From Nonomuraea sediminis (GTDB lineage: Bacteria > Actinomycetota > Actinomycetes > Streptosporangiales > Streptosporangiaceae): a DNA stretch of 53,429 nt. How positions within the stretch are numbered: the first letter of the stretch is position 1; every line of letters starts with the position of its first letter. Shown piece after piece: positions 1 through 7,945 of the stretch. The translations under genes and the position numbers were made by a program. The DNA is taken from positions 1 through 53,429 of the forward strand of contig NZ_JAHDTI010000025.1 of assembly GCF_018531495.1 (NCBI RefSeq), written 5' to 3'. The notes beneath the pieces are model-generated. The model saw nothing but the letters and a program-made list of their open reading frames with translations. It searched no databases and was not told the origin of the DNA.

Positions 1-2229
1 GACGGCCCGATCCGGTACATGTACAACCCGTCGCAGGTGGGCGACCCCAACTGCTGGTCCTCCTCGATCCCCAGCACCGAGGTGCACGCGGCGGCCGGCC
101 CGCTCAACCACTGGTTCTACCTGCTGGCCGAGGGCTCTTCGCCCGGCGGCGGCAAGCCGAACAGCCCGATCTGCTCCGGCGGCCCTTCCTCTGTCACCGG
201 TATCAGCATCCAGAAGGCGGGCAAGATCTATCTGGGCGCGATGCAGCGCAAGACCTCGTCCTGGCGTTACGCCAACGTCCGGTCGGCCTCGCTGGCCGCC
301 GCGGTCGAGCTCTACGGTGCCAACAGCGCCGAGTGCGCGGCCACCAAGGCGGCGTGGAACGCGGTGAGCGTCCCGGTCCAGTCGGGCGAGCCCACCTGCA
401 CCTCTCCCACGCAGGACTTCTCGATCTCCACCAACCCGACCTCCGGCTCGGTGACTCCGGGACAGTCGGCCACCACCACGGTCGGCACCCAGACCACCGC
501 GGGCAACCCGCAGACGGTGAACCTCACCGCCTCCGGCCTGCCTTCCGGGGCGACGGCGTCGTTCAACCCGGCGAGCGTGACCAGCGGCAACAGCTCCACG
601 CTGACGATCAGCACCAGCGCCTCGACGCCCGCGGGTACCTCCACGATCACCGTCACGGGCACCGGCGCGTCCGGCTCCCACACCGCCACCTACCAGCTGA
701 CCGTCGGCACAGTCACGCCGGGCAACCCGCCGGACGTGAGCGTGGCCAACGTCAAGGCGCACCTGGCGCAGCTGCAGACCATCGCCACCAACAACGGCGG
801 CACCCGCAGATCCACCGGCGCCGGTTACACGGCCTCGGTGTCCTACGTGGAGCAGAAGCTGCAGGCGGCCGGTTTCACGACCGTCCGGCAGAACTGCGGC
901 TCCACCTGCAGCAGCGGCGCGGGCCCCAACCTGATCGCCGATTGGCCGGGCGGTGACGCCAACCAGGTCATCATGCTCGGCGCCCACCTCGACAGCGTCT
1001 CGGCGGGACCCGGCATCAACGACAACGGGTCCGGCTCAGCCTCACTGCTGGAGGTCGCGCTGACGCTGGCCGCCAACCACCCGACGATGGCCAAGCACGT
1101 CAGGTTCGGCTGGTGGAGCGATGAGGAGCAGGGGCTCAACGGCTCCGAGGGCTACGTGGCCTCGCTCAGCTCGACCGACCGCACCAAGATCAAAAACTAC
1201 ATCAACTACGACATGGTCGGCTCGCCCAACGGCGGCTACTTCATCAACAACATCACCACCACCGCGGCCCAGCAGCTCAAGGCGTTCTACGACGCGCTGA
1301 ACCTGCAGCCGGAGGAGAACACCGAGGGCGCCAACCGCTCCGACGACGCCTCCTTCCGCAACGCGGGCATCGCGACCTCCGGCGTGGCCGCGGGCGCGAG
1401 CGACACCAAGACGTCCGCACAGGCGGCCAAGTGGGGCGGTACGGCGGGCCAGGCTTACGACAGGTGCTACCACTCCGCCTGCGACACCACCTCCAACATC
1501 AACGACACGATCCTGGACAGGGCCTCGGACGCCGCGGCCTACGCCATCTGGAAGCTCGCGGTCGGCGGCACCCCGCCCACGCGGGACTTCTCCATCGCGG
1601 TGAACCCGTCATCCGGCACCGTCCAGACCGGCCAGGCGATCACCACGACCGTCTCCACGCAGACCACGCAGGGCACGGCCCAGACGGTCAACCTGACCGC
1701 CTCCGGGCTGCCGACCGGGGGCACCGCCTCGTTCAACCCGGCCAGCGTGACCAGCGGCGGCAACTCGACGCTGACGATCAGCACCACGAGCTCGACCCCG
1801 ACGGGCAGCTACCAGGTGACGATCAACGGCGCGGGTGAGACGGGCGCCCACACCACGGTGTTCGCGCTGACCGTCCAGGGCCAGAGCGGTGGCAGGACGT
1901 TCCGCAACGACACCGACTACTTCATCGACGACTACTCGTACATCACCAGCTCGGTCACCTCCAACGCGAGCGGGACCGCGCAGTCGCCGGTGAAGGTCAC
2001 CGCCACCAGCAACCACACGTGCATCGAGGACCTCGACATCTGGCTCCAGGGTCCGAACGGCTCGTGGTACCACCTGCGCTCGCCCGGTGGCTCGTCCTGC
2101 ACGGTCTTCGGCACCAGGAACTGGTCGGTGCCGGTCAGCCAGCAGGCCGCCGGAACGTGGACCCTCTACATCGAGGACTACTACGCCCAGGACACAGGAA
2201 CCCTGGACTGGTGGAGCATCACCGTCTAG
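1..2229 (+). CDS. Secreted M4/M28 metallopeptidase fusion with Ig-like repeats and P-domain (5' partial)
   Basis: The frame is open from base 1, so the gene begins outside the window. The first ~130 residues match the C-terminal half of a thermolysin-type M4 peptidase: EVHAAAGPLNHWFYLLAEG carries the equivalent of the catalytic histidine (thermolysin His231). An Ig-like domain (from about base 415) leads into an M28 aminopeptidase domain (about 735-1560) with metal-ligand motifs GAHLDS, NDNGSG, SDEEQG, INYDM and YHSACD. A second Ig-like domain, nearly a repeat of the first, and a proprotein-convertase P-domain (from about 1890, ending DWWSITV) follow. It is presumably a secreted protein that degrades extracellular protein, with the endopeptidase supplying ends for the aminopeptidase. 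Domain calls are confident; joint activity is inferred. A strong hairpin follows the stop codon. Confidence 0.9.
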   Translation, partial: DGPIRYMYNPSQVGDPNCWSSSIPSTEVHAAAGPLNHWFYLLAEGSSPGGGKPNSPICSGGPSSVTGISIQKAGKIYLGAMQRKTSSWRYANVRSASLAAAVELYGANSAECAATKAAWNAVSVPVQSGEPTCTSPTQDFSISTNPTSGSVTPGQSATTTVGTQTTAGNPQTVNLTASGLPSGATASFNPASVTSGNSSTLTISTSASTPAGTSTITVTGTGASGSHTATYQLTVGTVTPGNPPDVSVANVKAHLAQLQTIATNNGGTRRSTGAGYTASVSYVEQKLQAAGFTTVRQNCGSTCSSGAGPNLIADWPGGDANQVIMLGAHLDSVSAGPGINDNGSGSASLLEVALTLAANHPTMAKHVRFGWWSDEEQGLNGSEGYVASLSSTDRTKIKNYINYDMVGSPNGGYFINNITTTAAQQLKAFYDALNLQPEENTEGANRSDDASFRNAGIATSGVAAGASDTKTSAQAAKWGGTAGQAYDRCYHSACDTTSNINDTILDRASDAAAYAIWKLAVGGTPPTRDFSIAVNPSSGTVQTGQAITTTVSTQTTQGTAQTVNLTASGLPTGGTASFNPASVTSGGNSTLTISTTSSTPTGSYQVTINGAGETGAHTTVFALTVQGQSGGRTFRNDTDYFIDDYSYITSSVTSNASGTAQSPVKVTATSNHTCIEDLDIWLQGPNGSWYHLRSPGGSSCTVFGTRNWSVPVSQQAAGTWTLYIEDYYAQDTGTLDWWSITV

Positions 2230-2440
2230 ACACCCGTGGTCCCGCCCGGCCCCTCGGGCGGGACCACCACCTCGGTCCGCGAGCGGACGCCGAGCTTGCG
2301 CAGCAGGGTGGCGACATGGGTCTCGACCGTACGACGCGACAGGAACAGCACCTCGGCGATCTCCCAGTTCGTCCTGCCGAGCGCAACGAGCCTGGCGACC
2401 TCCCACTCGCGGGCCGACAGCACCCTGTAGGACTCTGCTG
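2226..2440 (-). pseudogene. LuxR-type helix-turn-helix tail (fragment)
   Basis: The minus strand encodes a complete LuxR DNA-binding domain: LSAREWEVARLVALG, then NWEIAEVLFLSRRTVETHV and LRKLGVRSRTEVVV. Nothing like a receiver, sensor or ATPase domain precedes it. Upstream the frame runs into the tail of an IS1182-type transposase and then a stop near 2515. An internal GTG at 2423 could start a 65-residue HTH-only protein, but the simplest reading is a regulator whose front was lost by transposition and deletion. The last residues are encoded within the terminator hairpin of the neighbouring peptidase gene. Confidence 0.6.
2236..2267 (+). terminator. Perfect 13-bp hairpin after the peptidase gene
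   Basis: The arms at 2236-2248 and 2255-2267 are perfect inverted repeats around a 6-base loop, starting 7 bases after the stop codon. There is no T-tract, as is usual for actinobacterial terminators. It also overlaps the end of the LuxR fragment on the other strand. Confidence 0.65.
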
Positions 2441-2604
2441 GTTCGAGTCGGGCCAGGTGGCTGGTGCGTTTCCGGTCCAGGGCGGCCGTTCCACCAGGCG
2501 TCCAGGCGGATCAGGTTGACGGCGATGGCGGAGACGATGAAGGACGCGAGGCCCTCGTTCACGAGCTTTCCGACTGCCTCTGGTCTCTCTTGGTCTTGGC
2601 GCAT
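2440..2604 (-). mobile_element. IS1182-type transposase C-terminal remnant
   Basis: The minus strand reads VNLIRLDAWWNG and then, after a one-base frame change, LDRKRTSHLARLEPAE, the typical end of actinobacterial IS1182-family transposases. No stop, terminal repeat or catalytic domain is left. The remnant runs directly into the LuxR tail, so it marks a deletion junction. Confidence 0.5.
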
Positions 2605-2688
2605 CCCTATGACGTGGATCTTGCTGCAGATTTCCTTGCCAACCAGGACGACCTGGAGGTCAGGGTCAAGCGGGCGCTGGAGGCTTAA
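2545..2688 (+). pseudogene. MazG-like nucleotide pyrophosphohydrolase tail
   Basis: The plus strand gives HELSDCLWSLLVLAHPYDVD followed by LAADFLANQDDLEVRVKRALEA and a stop. This resembles the second half of small MazG-like pyrophosphohydrolases (E-L-x-D-x-L-W-x-x-L-V-L-A, then a D-L-E-x-R-x-K helix), whose acidic residues bind magnesium. The N-terminal half is missing and the upstream sequence is the IS1182 remnant on the opposite strand. It is most likely a truncated gene. The family call rests on a short match. Confidence 0.4.
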
Positions 2689-2797
2689 GGGATCAGGTCG
2701 GCTTGGTCAGATACCGGGCCAGCTCCGTGAAGAGGACGTCGTCACCCACTACTAGTCATCACACGCCGTCACCGCTTCACGGACTTTGATCCTGTCG

Positions 2798-3225
2798 CTA
2801 GCTTGGAAGGCGCCGCTCCCGCCCGATGGCATCAGTGTGCTTAAGTGCCAGCTCTGGTTCGTAGGGGGCGGGCCACGAAGCGATCAGGTCGTGCTCGAAA
2901 GGAGGCGGACTGGCCGATCCGTCCGTTTTAGTGTCCCGGCCGCCGGCATGCACCCGCAGCCGGTAGAACCCCTCACCGCGGTGAGCAAGGTTCGACAGGT
3001 CAGGGAGCTCCCCATCGAGCCCACACACGATCAAGGATCCTGAGGTGGACTCGATGGAGACCTCCACGATCTCTTCCCAGCCATCCAGGTCGAGAAGGCT
3101 TCATCGGCCAGCTCCACCTCGACTTCAACGACACCGATGGGATGCCGGTGAAGATCGTCGCACCATCGGGTTCGTCATCTACCACGATCAGCCCGTTGCC
3201 CGTGCTGGCAACAGGAGCCGGCCCT
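2798..3225 (-). pseudogene. Frameshifted hypothetical gene
   Basis: Three pieces on the minus strand read as one protein if two frame changes are allowed: NGLIVVDDEPDGATIFTGI, then VEVELADEAFSTW, then WEEIVEVSIESTSGSLIVCG with RGEGFYRLRVHAGGRD and a tail containing IASWPAPYEPELALKHTDA. I recognise the YRLRVHARGRD / WPAP pattern from a small actinobacterial family of unknown function, possibly immunity-like. The longest uninterrupted piece is 2798-3067 (89 codons). The frame changes near 3070-3110 make it a probable pseudogene unless the assembly is wrong there. Confidence 0.5.
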
Positions 3226-3258
3226 GCCTCGTTGGGATTGTCCGTATCTCGGCTGGAC

Positions 3259-3420
3259 CCGAATCCGGAGATCGCCGGACGGTTGACGGTCACGGAGGAG
3301 ACGGTGAAGACCCACGTGAGCCGCGTGCTGAGCAAGCTCGGGCTGCGCGACAGGACCCAGGCGGTCGTCGCCGCGTCCGAGACGGGGCTGGTCGTGCCGG
3401 GCTCACGTGGGCTTGGTTGA
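3259..3420 (+). pseudogene. NarL/LuxR-type HTH tail (fragment)
   Basis: The plus strand reads NPEIAGRLTVTEETVKTHV and LSKLGLRDRTQAVVAA, the recognition half of a response-regulator LuxR domain, with a stop at 3420. The receiver domain and the first HTH helix are absent. The sequence before it belongs to the broken gene on the other strand, so this is another truncated regulator. Confidence 0.6.
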
Positions 3421-3427
3421 CGTCAGG

Positions 3428-4699
3428 TCAGAGGCTGGGGCAGCGGGCCGGGGCCGTGCCGTAGGCGTACTGGAGGAAGTCGGTCAGATATGCGGGCCAG
3501 GATCCCCAGTCGTGGCCGCCGGTGCTGTAGCAGTACCGGTGACCGACGCCCAGGCTCGTCAGCGTGGCGTCGAAGGCGCTGGCGTAGGAGCCGAGGATGG
3601 CCTCGTTGACGGACGTGGCCTCGGTGTTGGCGGGGGAGGTGGTGCTGTAGCCGCATTCTGCAGGCGCCGGGCCGTTCCCGTCGCCCGGTTGGGCCAGCGT
3701 GGCGCAGCCCCCGGCGTACAGGGCGAGCCTGCCGCTGTAGGGGGCGTACTTGCCCCGTGTCACGAGGGTGGCCGGGTTGGCCGACGGCCAGTCGTAGACG
3801 GTGCGGCCATCGACGACGCTGGTGGTGTGCGGCCCGAACAGCGTGTCCAGCCGGTAGAGCCGCTGCTGGTCCTGGTCGAGCACCAGCACTCCGTTGGCGT
3901 CGTACTTGTTGACCCGGTACTTGCCGTTGAGCAGGTCGAGCGGCCCGATCGAGGCGCCGGCCTGCCACATCGAGTCGGACAACGTGCCCTGCGCCGGTTT
4001 GGCCCGCACGTCGATGCCCGGCGAGAGGGCACCGATGACGGAGAACACGTCGGGGTACGCCGCGGCGTACCTGAGTGTGCCGTAGCCGCCCATCGAGATC
4101 CCGGCGAGCCCGCGCCCCGAGCGGTCGGCGATCGTGTGGAAGTTGGCGTCGATCCACGGGATGAGCTGGGAGACGTGGTATGTCTCCCACCTGGGCGCGA
4201 AGAACCCGTCGGTGTGTCCTGCCCAGTCGGCGTACCAGCCGCTCATCCCGCCCGTCGGCATGACGACGATGCCGTCGTAGGGATGACCGGGCACCGACGC
4301 GATCAGGGACACGAGATCCGCCTTCGTCGTCCACTCGTCGTAGTCGTCTCCGCCGCCGTTGATGAGATAGAGCGAGCGGTAGCGGGCGCCCCTGGCGGGG
4401 TCGTAGCCGCTGGGCAGGTAGACCCGGACGGTGATCGTCCTGGTGAGCGGGTTGATCACCGGGGTGCCGCCGGACGCCTGGAAGATCGCCGTGGATGTCA
4501 TGGTGATGTCCCGCAGTTCGGACCCATCGGCTTGCGGGTGCCGGTCCACCCGTAAGCAGGTGATCCCGAAGCGGTTGGGGTCGGGCAGCGTCGTGGAGCA
4601 CGTTTCGGCCTGCGCCGCGGTCGCCGGGACCAGGGCCGTCCCGGCGACCAGCAGCACTCCGGCCACCGCGCGCGCGAACCAGTGTTGGAGAACTCGCAT
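3428..4699 (-). CDS. Secreted esterase of the antigen-85-like alpha/beta-hydrolase family
   Basis: The 423-residue protein starts with a clear signal peptide (MRVLQHWFARAVAG... ending near AAQA) and is exported. The body is an esterase-D / antigen-85-like alpha/beta hydrolase: TITVRVYLPSGYDP, LYLINGGGDDYDEW, the nucleophile elbow GISMGGYGTLRYA and a C-terminal HDWGSW that should supply the catalytic histidine. Relatives hydrolyse acyl esters or transfer mycolyl groups; the substrate here cannot be told. The ATG at 4699 is preferred over one at 4720 because an AGGGGG ribosome-binding site precedes it and the signal peptide begins there. It stands alone between fragment-rich regions and looks intact. 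Confidence 0.85.
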   Translation of the reverse strand: MRVLQHWFARAVAGVLLVAGTALVPATAAQAETCSTTLPDPNRFGITCLRVDRHPQADGSELRDITMTSTAIFQASGGTPVINPLTRTITVRVYLPSGYDPARGARYRSLYLINGGGDDYDEWTTKADLVSLIASVPGHPYDGIVVMPTGGMSGWYADWAGHTDGFFAPRWETYHVSQLIPWIDANFHTIADRSGRGLAGISMGGYGTLRYAAAYPDVFSVIGALSPGIDVRAKPAQGTLSDSMWQAGASIGPLDLLNGKYRVNKYDANGVLVLDQDQQRLYRLDTLFGPHTTSVVDGRTVYDWPSANPATLVTRGKYAPYSGRLALYAGGCATLAQPGDGNGPAPAECGYSTTSPANTEATSVNEAILGSYASAFDATLTSLGVGHRYCYSTGGHDWGSWPAYLTDFLQYAYGTAPARCPSL

Positions 4700-4852
4700 C
4701 ACACCCCCTGATGTGCACAAGTGATTGCTTGTTAAGCCCCGTACTGATCATGGCACCAGCAATGCGGCCTCACGTCAACGGGGACCTTCGGCCCTACCGG
4801 CCAGGTCCGGCGCGGTCACGATGCAAGAAGGAGGACCGAAGGAGAGCACGCC

Positions 4853-4936
4853 ATGGACGCAGCGATCCTGGTGGGGACGGACGGCTCACCCCCTTCTTCA
4901 TCGCGTGCGTGGGAGCGACCGTCAACTCGCCCGTGA
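4853..4936 (+). pseudogene. Universal-stress-protein N-terminal fragment
   Basis: A good ribosome-binding site (AAGGAGG) precedes ATG and MDAAILVGTDGSPPSSSRAW, which matches the first strand and loop of a UspA domain. The frame stops after 27 codons and no later Usp motif follows. It is probably the front of a lost gene. The rest of 4700-5220 shows no gene I can identify. Confidence 0.35.
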
Positions 4937-5222
4937 CGACGGTGGCCGGGAGGACCTGATCAACCCGAACTGTATGTCTCGCAAGGGTCGTTGCTGGACT
5001 CCGCGATCCGGATGTTCACCAAGCTGCCACTGGATTATCAGAACACGACCGATGCACCCGATGCTTGGCCTGGGCTTTGTCGACCCGCACCAGCAGGCAT
5101 GCGACGAGGCTAGAGCCCGATGTGAGCGCGGGGGCCGTTTCCCGCTGAGGTTCACAGGAGGCGTCAGGGTCGCGCATCGAGATGAAGATCCAGTGCGCGG
5201 TGCCTTGTCCTGCTCCACCGCC

Positions 5223-5597
5223 CGTAGGACCTCCCGACGACGCAGGTGGAGCTCCCGGCGTTCGACCTGGCGGGGGTGAATGACGTGAGCGGCGCGGGCT
5301 ACAACGACGGCCCGGATCTCGTGGCGGCGCTGCAGGGCCGGGACCCGGCGCGGGCGTCGGTGCTACTGGCGCACCAGCCGGTGTTCGTGGGCAAGGCCGT
5401 ACGCCACGGGGTGGACCTGCAGCTGTCGGGCCATACCCACGGCGGTCAGCCTGGCCAACCCGACGGTGGCCCGGCTGGAGCGATACGGGGACACACAGCT
5501 GTACGTCTCGCGCGAGGCTGGCGCGTGGGGCCCGCCCACCCGGGTCGGCGCGCCTTCTGACATCACGGTGGTGGAGATGGCGGCGGGCCGGGCGTGA
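5223..5597 (+). pseudogene. Metallophosphoesterase C-terminal fragment, frameshifted
   Basis: The frame from about 5223 reads LAGVNDVSGAGYNDGPDL, ASVLLAHQPVFVGKAV and LQLSGHTHGGQ, the last two metal-binding motifs (AHQP and GHTHGGQ) of a calcineurin-type phosphoesterase. After GHTHGGQ the match continues in another frame as LANPTVARLERYGDTQLYV and WGPPTRVGAPSDITVVEM, stopping at 5597. The N-terminal half with the first metal ligands is absent. The truncation plus the frameshift near 5455 make it a pseudogene. The full family includes membrane-anchored phosphoesterases. Confidence 0.65.
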
Positions 5598-5618
5598 GAC
5601 CGGGTCCGGGTGCTCCCG

Positions 5619-5745
5619 TCAGCCGGCCGCGGCGCGCAGCCGCCTCAGCCGCTCCTCCCAGCCGGCGCGGTGGGTGCCGAGGTAGGTGGGCGGCAGGCCG
5701 CGGTGCGTGAGCACGACCATCGTGTCGTCCCCGTCGGGTGTCACG
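5619..5745 (-). pseudogene. SRPBCC/AHSA1-type protein tail
   Basis: The minus strand encodes VTPDGDDTMVVLTHRGLPP followed by a GW-containing helix (HRAGWEERLRRL), which resembles the end of Aha1/SRPBCC lipid-binding-fold proteins. The rest of the domain is missing. Upstream the frame joins directly to a Tn3 transposase fragment, so a deletion fused the two. Confidence 0.45.
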
Positions 5746-5895
5746 CCTCGGACACCAGCAGCGCGACCACCGAGGTGGACAGGTCCTTCATCCGGGTGGT
5801 GCCGTCCCCGAGGTGCACGAGGACGTCCAGGAAGCCGGTCCAGGCGTGGACCTCGAACAGCAGATCCGGCAGGTCGACCTTCGGGAGCATCTCCT
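5746..5895 (-). mobile_element. Tn3-family transposase fragment
   Basis: The minus strand reads EEMLPKVDLPDLLFEVHAW, FLDVLVHLGDGTTRMKD and LSTSVVALLVSEA. It aligns with the middle of the larger transposase copy in this window (MLPRIDLPDLLFEVDGW, VHLGDGRTRMENLKTSLVALLVAEA near 8940-9090) but is a different, diverged element. Only about 50 residues remain. Confidence 0.7.
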
Positions 5896-5903
5896 CCGGC
5901 CTC

Positions 5904-5935
5904 GGGGATCAACGGGACAGCCGTTAGCGCTAAGC
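5904..5935 (+). repeat. Tn3-type terminal repeat, copy 1
   Basis: A 32-base sequence starting GGGG and ending GCTAAGC, the format of Tn3-family terminal inverted repeats. It matches the repeat at 6018-6049 at 27 of 32 positions in the same orientation. Confidence 0.55.
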
Positions 5936-6017
5936 CTCACCCCCGGCTGAACTGCTGTCACTCCGGGGAGCCAGGCCACCGGGCAGGACGACCGGCATAT
6001 TGGCGGTAGCCGGCGTT

Positions 6018-6049
6018 GGGGACCAGCGGTACAGCCGTTGGCGCCAAGC
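6018..6049 (+). repeat. Tn3-type terminal repeat, copy 2
   Basis: A 32-base relative of 5904-5935, starting GGGG and ending GCCAAGC, about 95 bases upstream of the miniature transposase gene. It reads inward toward that gene, so it is the likely left end of that element. No opposing end was found downstream. Confidence 0.55.
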
Positions 6050-6144
6050 ACTTGATCTTGGTCGTCTAGCACGGGCGATCGGGCTATTGTGGGGGTTTTC
6101 CGGAAGCTCTTCGATCGCTGGCGGGGCTGGCTACCGTCCGCCGC

Positions 6145-6672
6145 ATGCCGGTGGAATTTCTGACTGATGAGCAGGCTGAGGCGTACGGGAAGTTCGCCGA
6201 GGAGCCGACGAGGCCCGAGCTGGAGCGGTTCTTCTTCCTCGATGACGAGGACCGGAAGCTGATCGCGAAGCGGCGTGGTGATCACAACCGGCTCGGCTTC
6301 GCTCTCAAGATGTGCCTCCAGGAGTCCCGGCACAAGCTCGCCCGCGACATCTGCCACGGCAAGAAGGGCACCATCCAGCAGGCGTACCGGGACGGGATGG
6401 AGGACCAGCTCGGCTCACTCGGCCTGGTCCTGAACGCCGTGGTGCTCTGGACGACCCGCTACCTCGACGCCGCCGTCGTCCAGCTTCGCGCGGAGGGTCA
6501 TGAGATCCGTGACGAGGACGTGGCCCGGCTGCCCCCGCTCAAGCACAAGAACCTCAACGTCCTGGACCGCTGCAGCTTCACCCCTACCCAGCCGGCGGGC
6601 GGCACCCTGCGCCCGCTGCGCGACCCGGACGCGGCCGGACTCGATGACGATGAGGACGGCGCTGAGAACTGA
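6145..6672 (+). pseudogene. Tn3-family transposase, internally deleted in frame to 175 codons
   Basis: The first 57 residues (MPVEFLTDEQAEAYGKF through LGFALKMC) match the N-terminus of the Tn3 transposase encoded at 9601-10239. They continue without a frame break into its C-terminal ~118 residues (ESRHKLARDICHGKKG, LGLVLNAVVLWTTRYLDAAV, LNVLDRC). Tn3 transposases are close to 1000 residues, so over 800 residues, including two of the DDE catalytic residues, are gone while both ends and the frame survive. The deleted gene cannot transpose. A short product could still be made and might bind ends or interfere, but that is speculative. Confidence 0.85.
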
Positions 6673-6749
6673 CGGCGTCAGGTGCCGACCAGGCGCACCG
6701 ATCAGCTTGTGAGCCGCCGCCTTGGTCAGCCGCTTCGCAGCCCTGACGG

Positions 6750-6830
6750 TCTGCTCCCCCCGCGGCCCCGAGGCCACCACGGCGTGGTTGTAGCCGTTGG
6801 CGGGAGGCATGCCTCGGGGCGTACGAGGTG
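6750..6830 (-). pseudogene. Possible RidA-like N-terminal fragment
   Basis: Allowing one frame change, the minus strand reads RHLVRPE then MPPANGYNHAVVASG, resembling the start of RidA-family deaminases (PEG-x-PPANGYSHAV). Nothing further of the domain follows. The match is short and the call is weak. Confidence 0.25.
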
Positions 6831-6845
6831 GCGCATCGTCACGTC

Positions 6846-7643
6846 CTACTCATCCGGGTCCCAGGCGCTGAGCTGCTCGAAGAGACGTCGGTCGCCGTCG
6901 AGCGTCAGGGAGTTGATCGGGATACGGTCGTGCAGGATGAGGACCAGCTCGCTGGCCGTGCCCCGAGCGGAGAAGAAGGCGGCAGCCGCGTTCGGGTCCT
7001 GGCCGGCAGCGGTGGCCGGCATGGTGCCAGGCCAGGGGAGGCGGGCGGTCCGTGCGCCGTCGGCGGAGAGCGAGAGGCGCCAGGAGCGGCCCTCGGAGGC
7101 GTGGAAGTCGACGGCAGCGGGCTTGTGCGGCCAGGCACTTGTCGTTGCGACGCAGGTGGACAGGAACTCGTCGACACCGTCGAGCGCCACCTCGTCCGGC
7201 AGCGGCTGCGGAGCACCTACGGTGATCTGGGCGTCGTACGTGTGCACCGCCATCTGCTGGAGCTGGTGCCGAGCTACGGCACCGGAGGTCTGCGGCGACT
7301 GCGACGTCCCCCACCACGTCCAGCAACCGCGATCCGGGCCGGCCTTCCGCAATGCGTCCAGCAGTTGCTCCGTGGACTCCGCCAACCAGGCCAGCAGGGC
7401 CTCGCGCTCCCGAGGCGCAGCCGGGGCGCCCTCCGCTGCGGACTTGGCCGGAGCAGGCCCTGCGGCGACGGTGGCGGCCCAGTCGCGGCGCCCATCGCCG
7501 ATGTGCTGCGCCAGATCGAACAGCGTCCACTCGGGGCAGGTCGGCACCTGTACGTCGAGGCTGGGCGCGGAGGCGACCGCGGCGCGGAAGGCAGTCGACC
7601 GTTCGTCGATCAGTCGCAACAGAACGGGGAACTCGAGTGTCAT
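6846..7643 (-). CDS. Maleylpyruvate-isomerase-family mycothiol-dependent protein
   Basis: About 265 residues with the N-terminal DinB-like four-helix domain of MDMPI proteins: TCPEWTLFDLAQHIGDGRRD carries the conserved W-T-x-x-x-L-x-x-H-x-G metal-binding histidine, and HQLQQMAVHTYDAQI supplies further histidines. A C-terminal alpha/beta domain follows (WRLSLSADG, GTASELVLILHDR). Relatives use mycothiol, the actinobacterial thiol, as cofactor, and most are annotated only as isomerase or transferase. The ATG at 7643 fits the upstream CAGGG better than the GTG at 7649. It appears intact, standing between two dead Tn3 elements, and may be passenger DNA. Confidence 0.8.
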   Translation of the reverse strand: MTLEFPVLLRLIDERSTAFRAAVASAPSLDVQVPTCPEWTLFDLAQHIGDGRRDWAATVAAGPAPAKSAAEGAPAAPREREALLAWLAESTEQLLDALRKAGPDRGCWTWWGTSQSPQTSGAVARHQLQQMAVHTYDAQITVGAPQPLPDEVALDGVDEFLSTCVATTSAWPHKPAAVDFHASEGRSWRLSLSADGARTARLPWPGTMPATAAGQDPNAAAAFFSARGTASELVLILHDRIPINSLTLDGDRRLFEQLSAWDPDE

Positions 7644-7945
7644 TGTCACCCTGAATCTCTATCACTGCGTTTCCGACAATCGGACAGCGATTTTCACAGC
7701 CGCCATCGCGGGCGGACCCTCACCACCGCGGAGAAAAAGGCGCCGACAGCGCACCGGAGGCCTGCTGCGGTACCACCGCCTGCTGCACCCCGGACGAGGA
7801 AGCCCTCGACCCGGCCCAGAGCCCGGCCGAGGCGAAGGCCGCCGCCGGCTGCGCGTGCGGCAGCTGAGGCACAGACCGGACGGGAGGCCCTTGAGCACGG
7901 CGACGACGCCGGGCCGTGGTGCTGACCGGCGCACCGGTGTCCAGG

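Noticed and set aside
1609..2604. Minus-strand frame of 331 codons spanning the peptidase end
   Set aside because: Only its first ~40 codons (IS1182 tail) make sense; the rest is antisense to the P-domain.
3423..4751. Alternative frames through the esterase region
   Set aside because: Only the frame from 4699 has a signal peptide and the GISMGG elbow.
4960..5110. Plus-strand frame with LYVSQGSLLDSAIRMF
   Set aside because: It looks protein-like for ~40 residues but matches no family, has no start site and is not extended; too weak to list.
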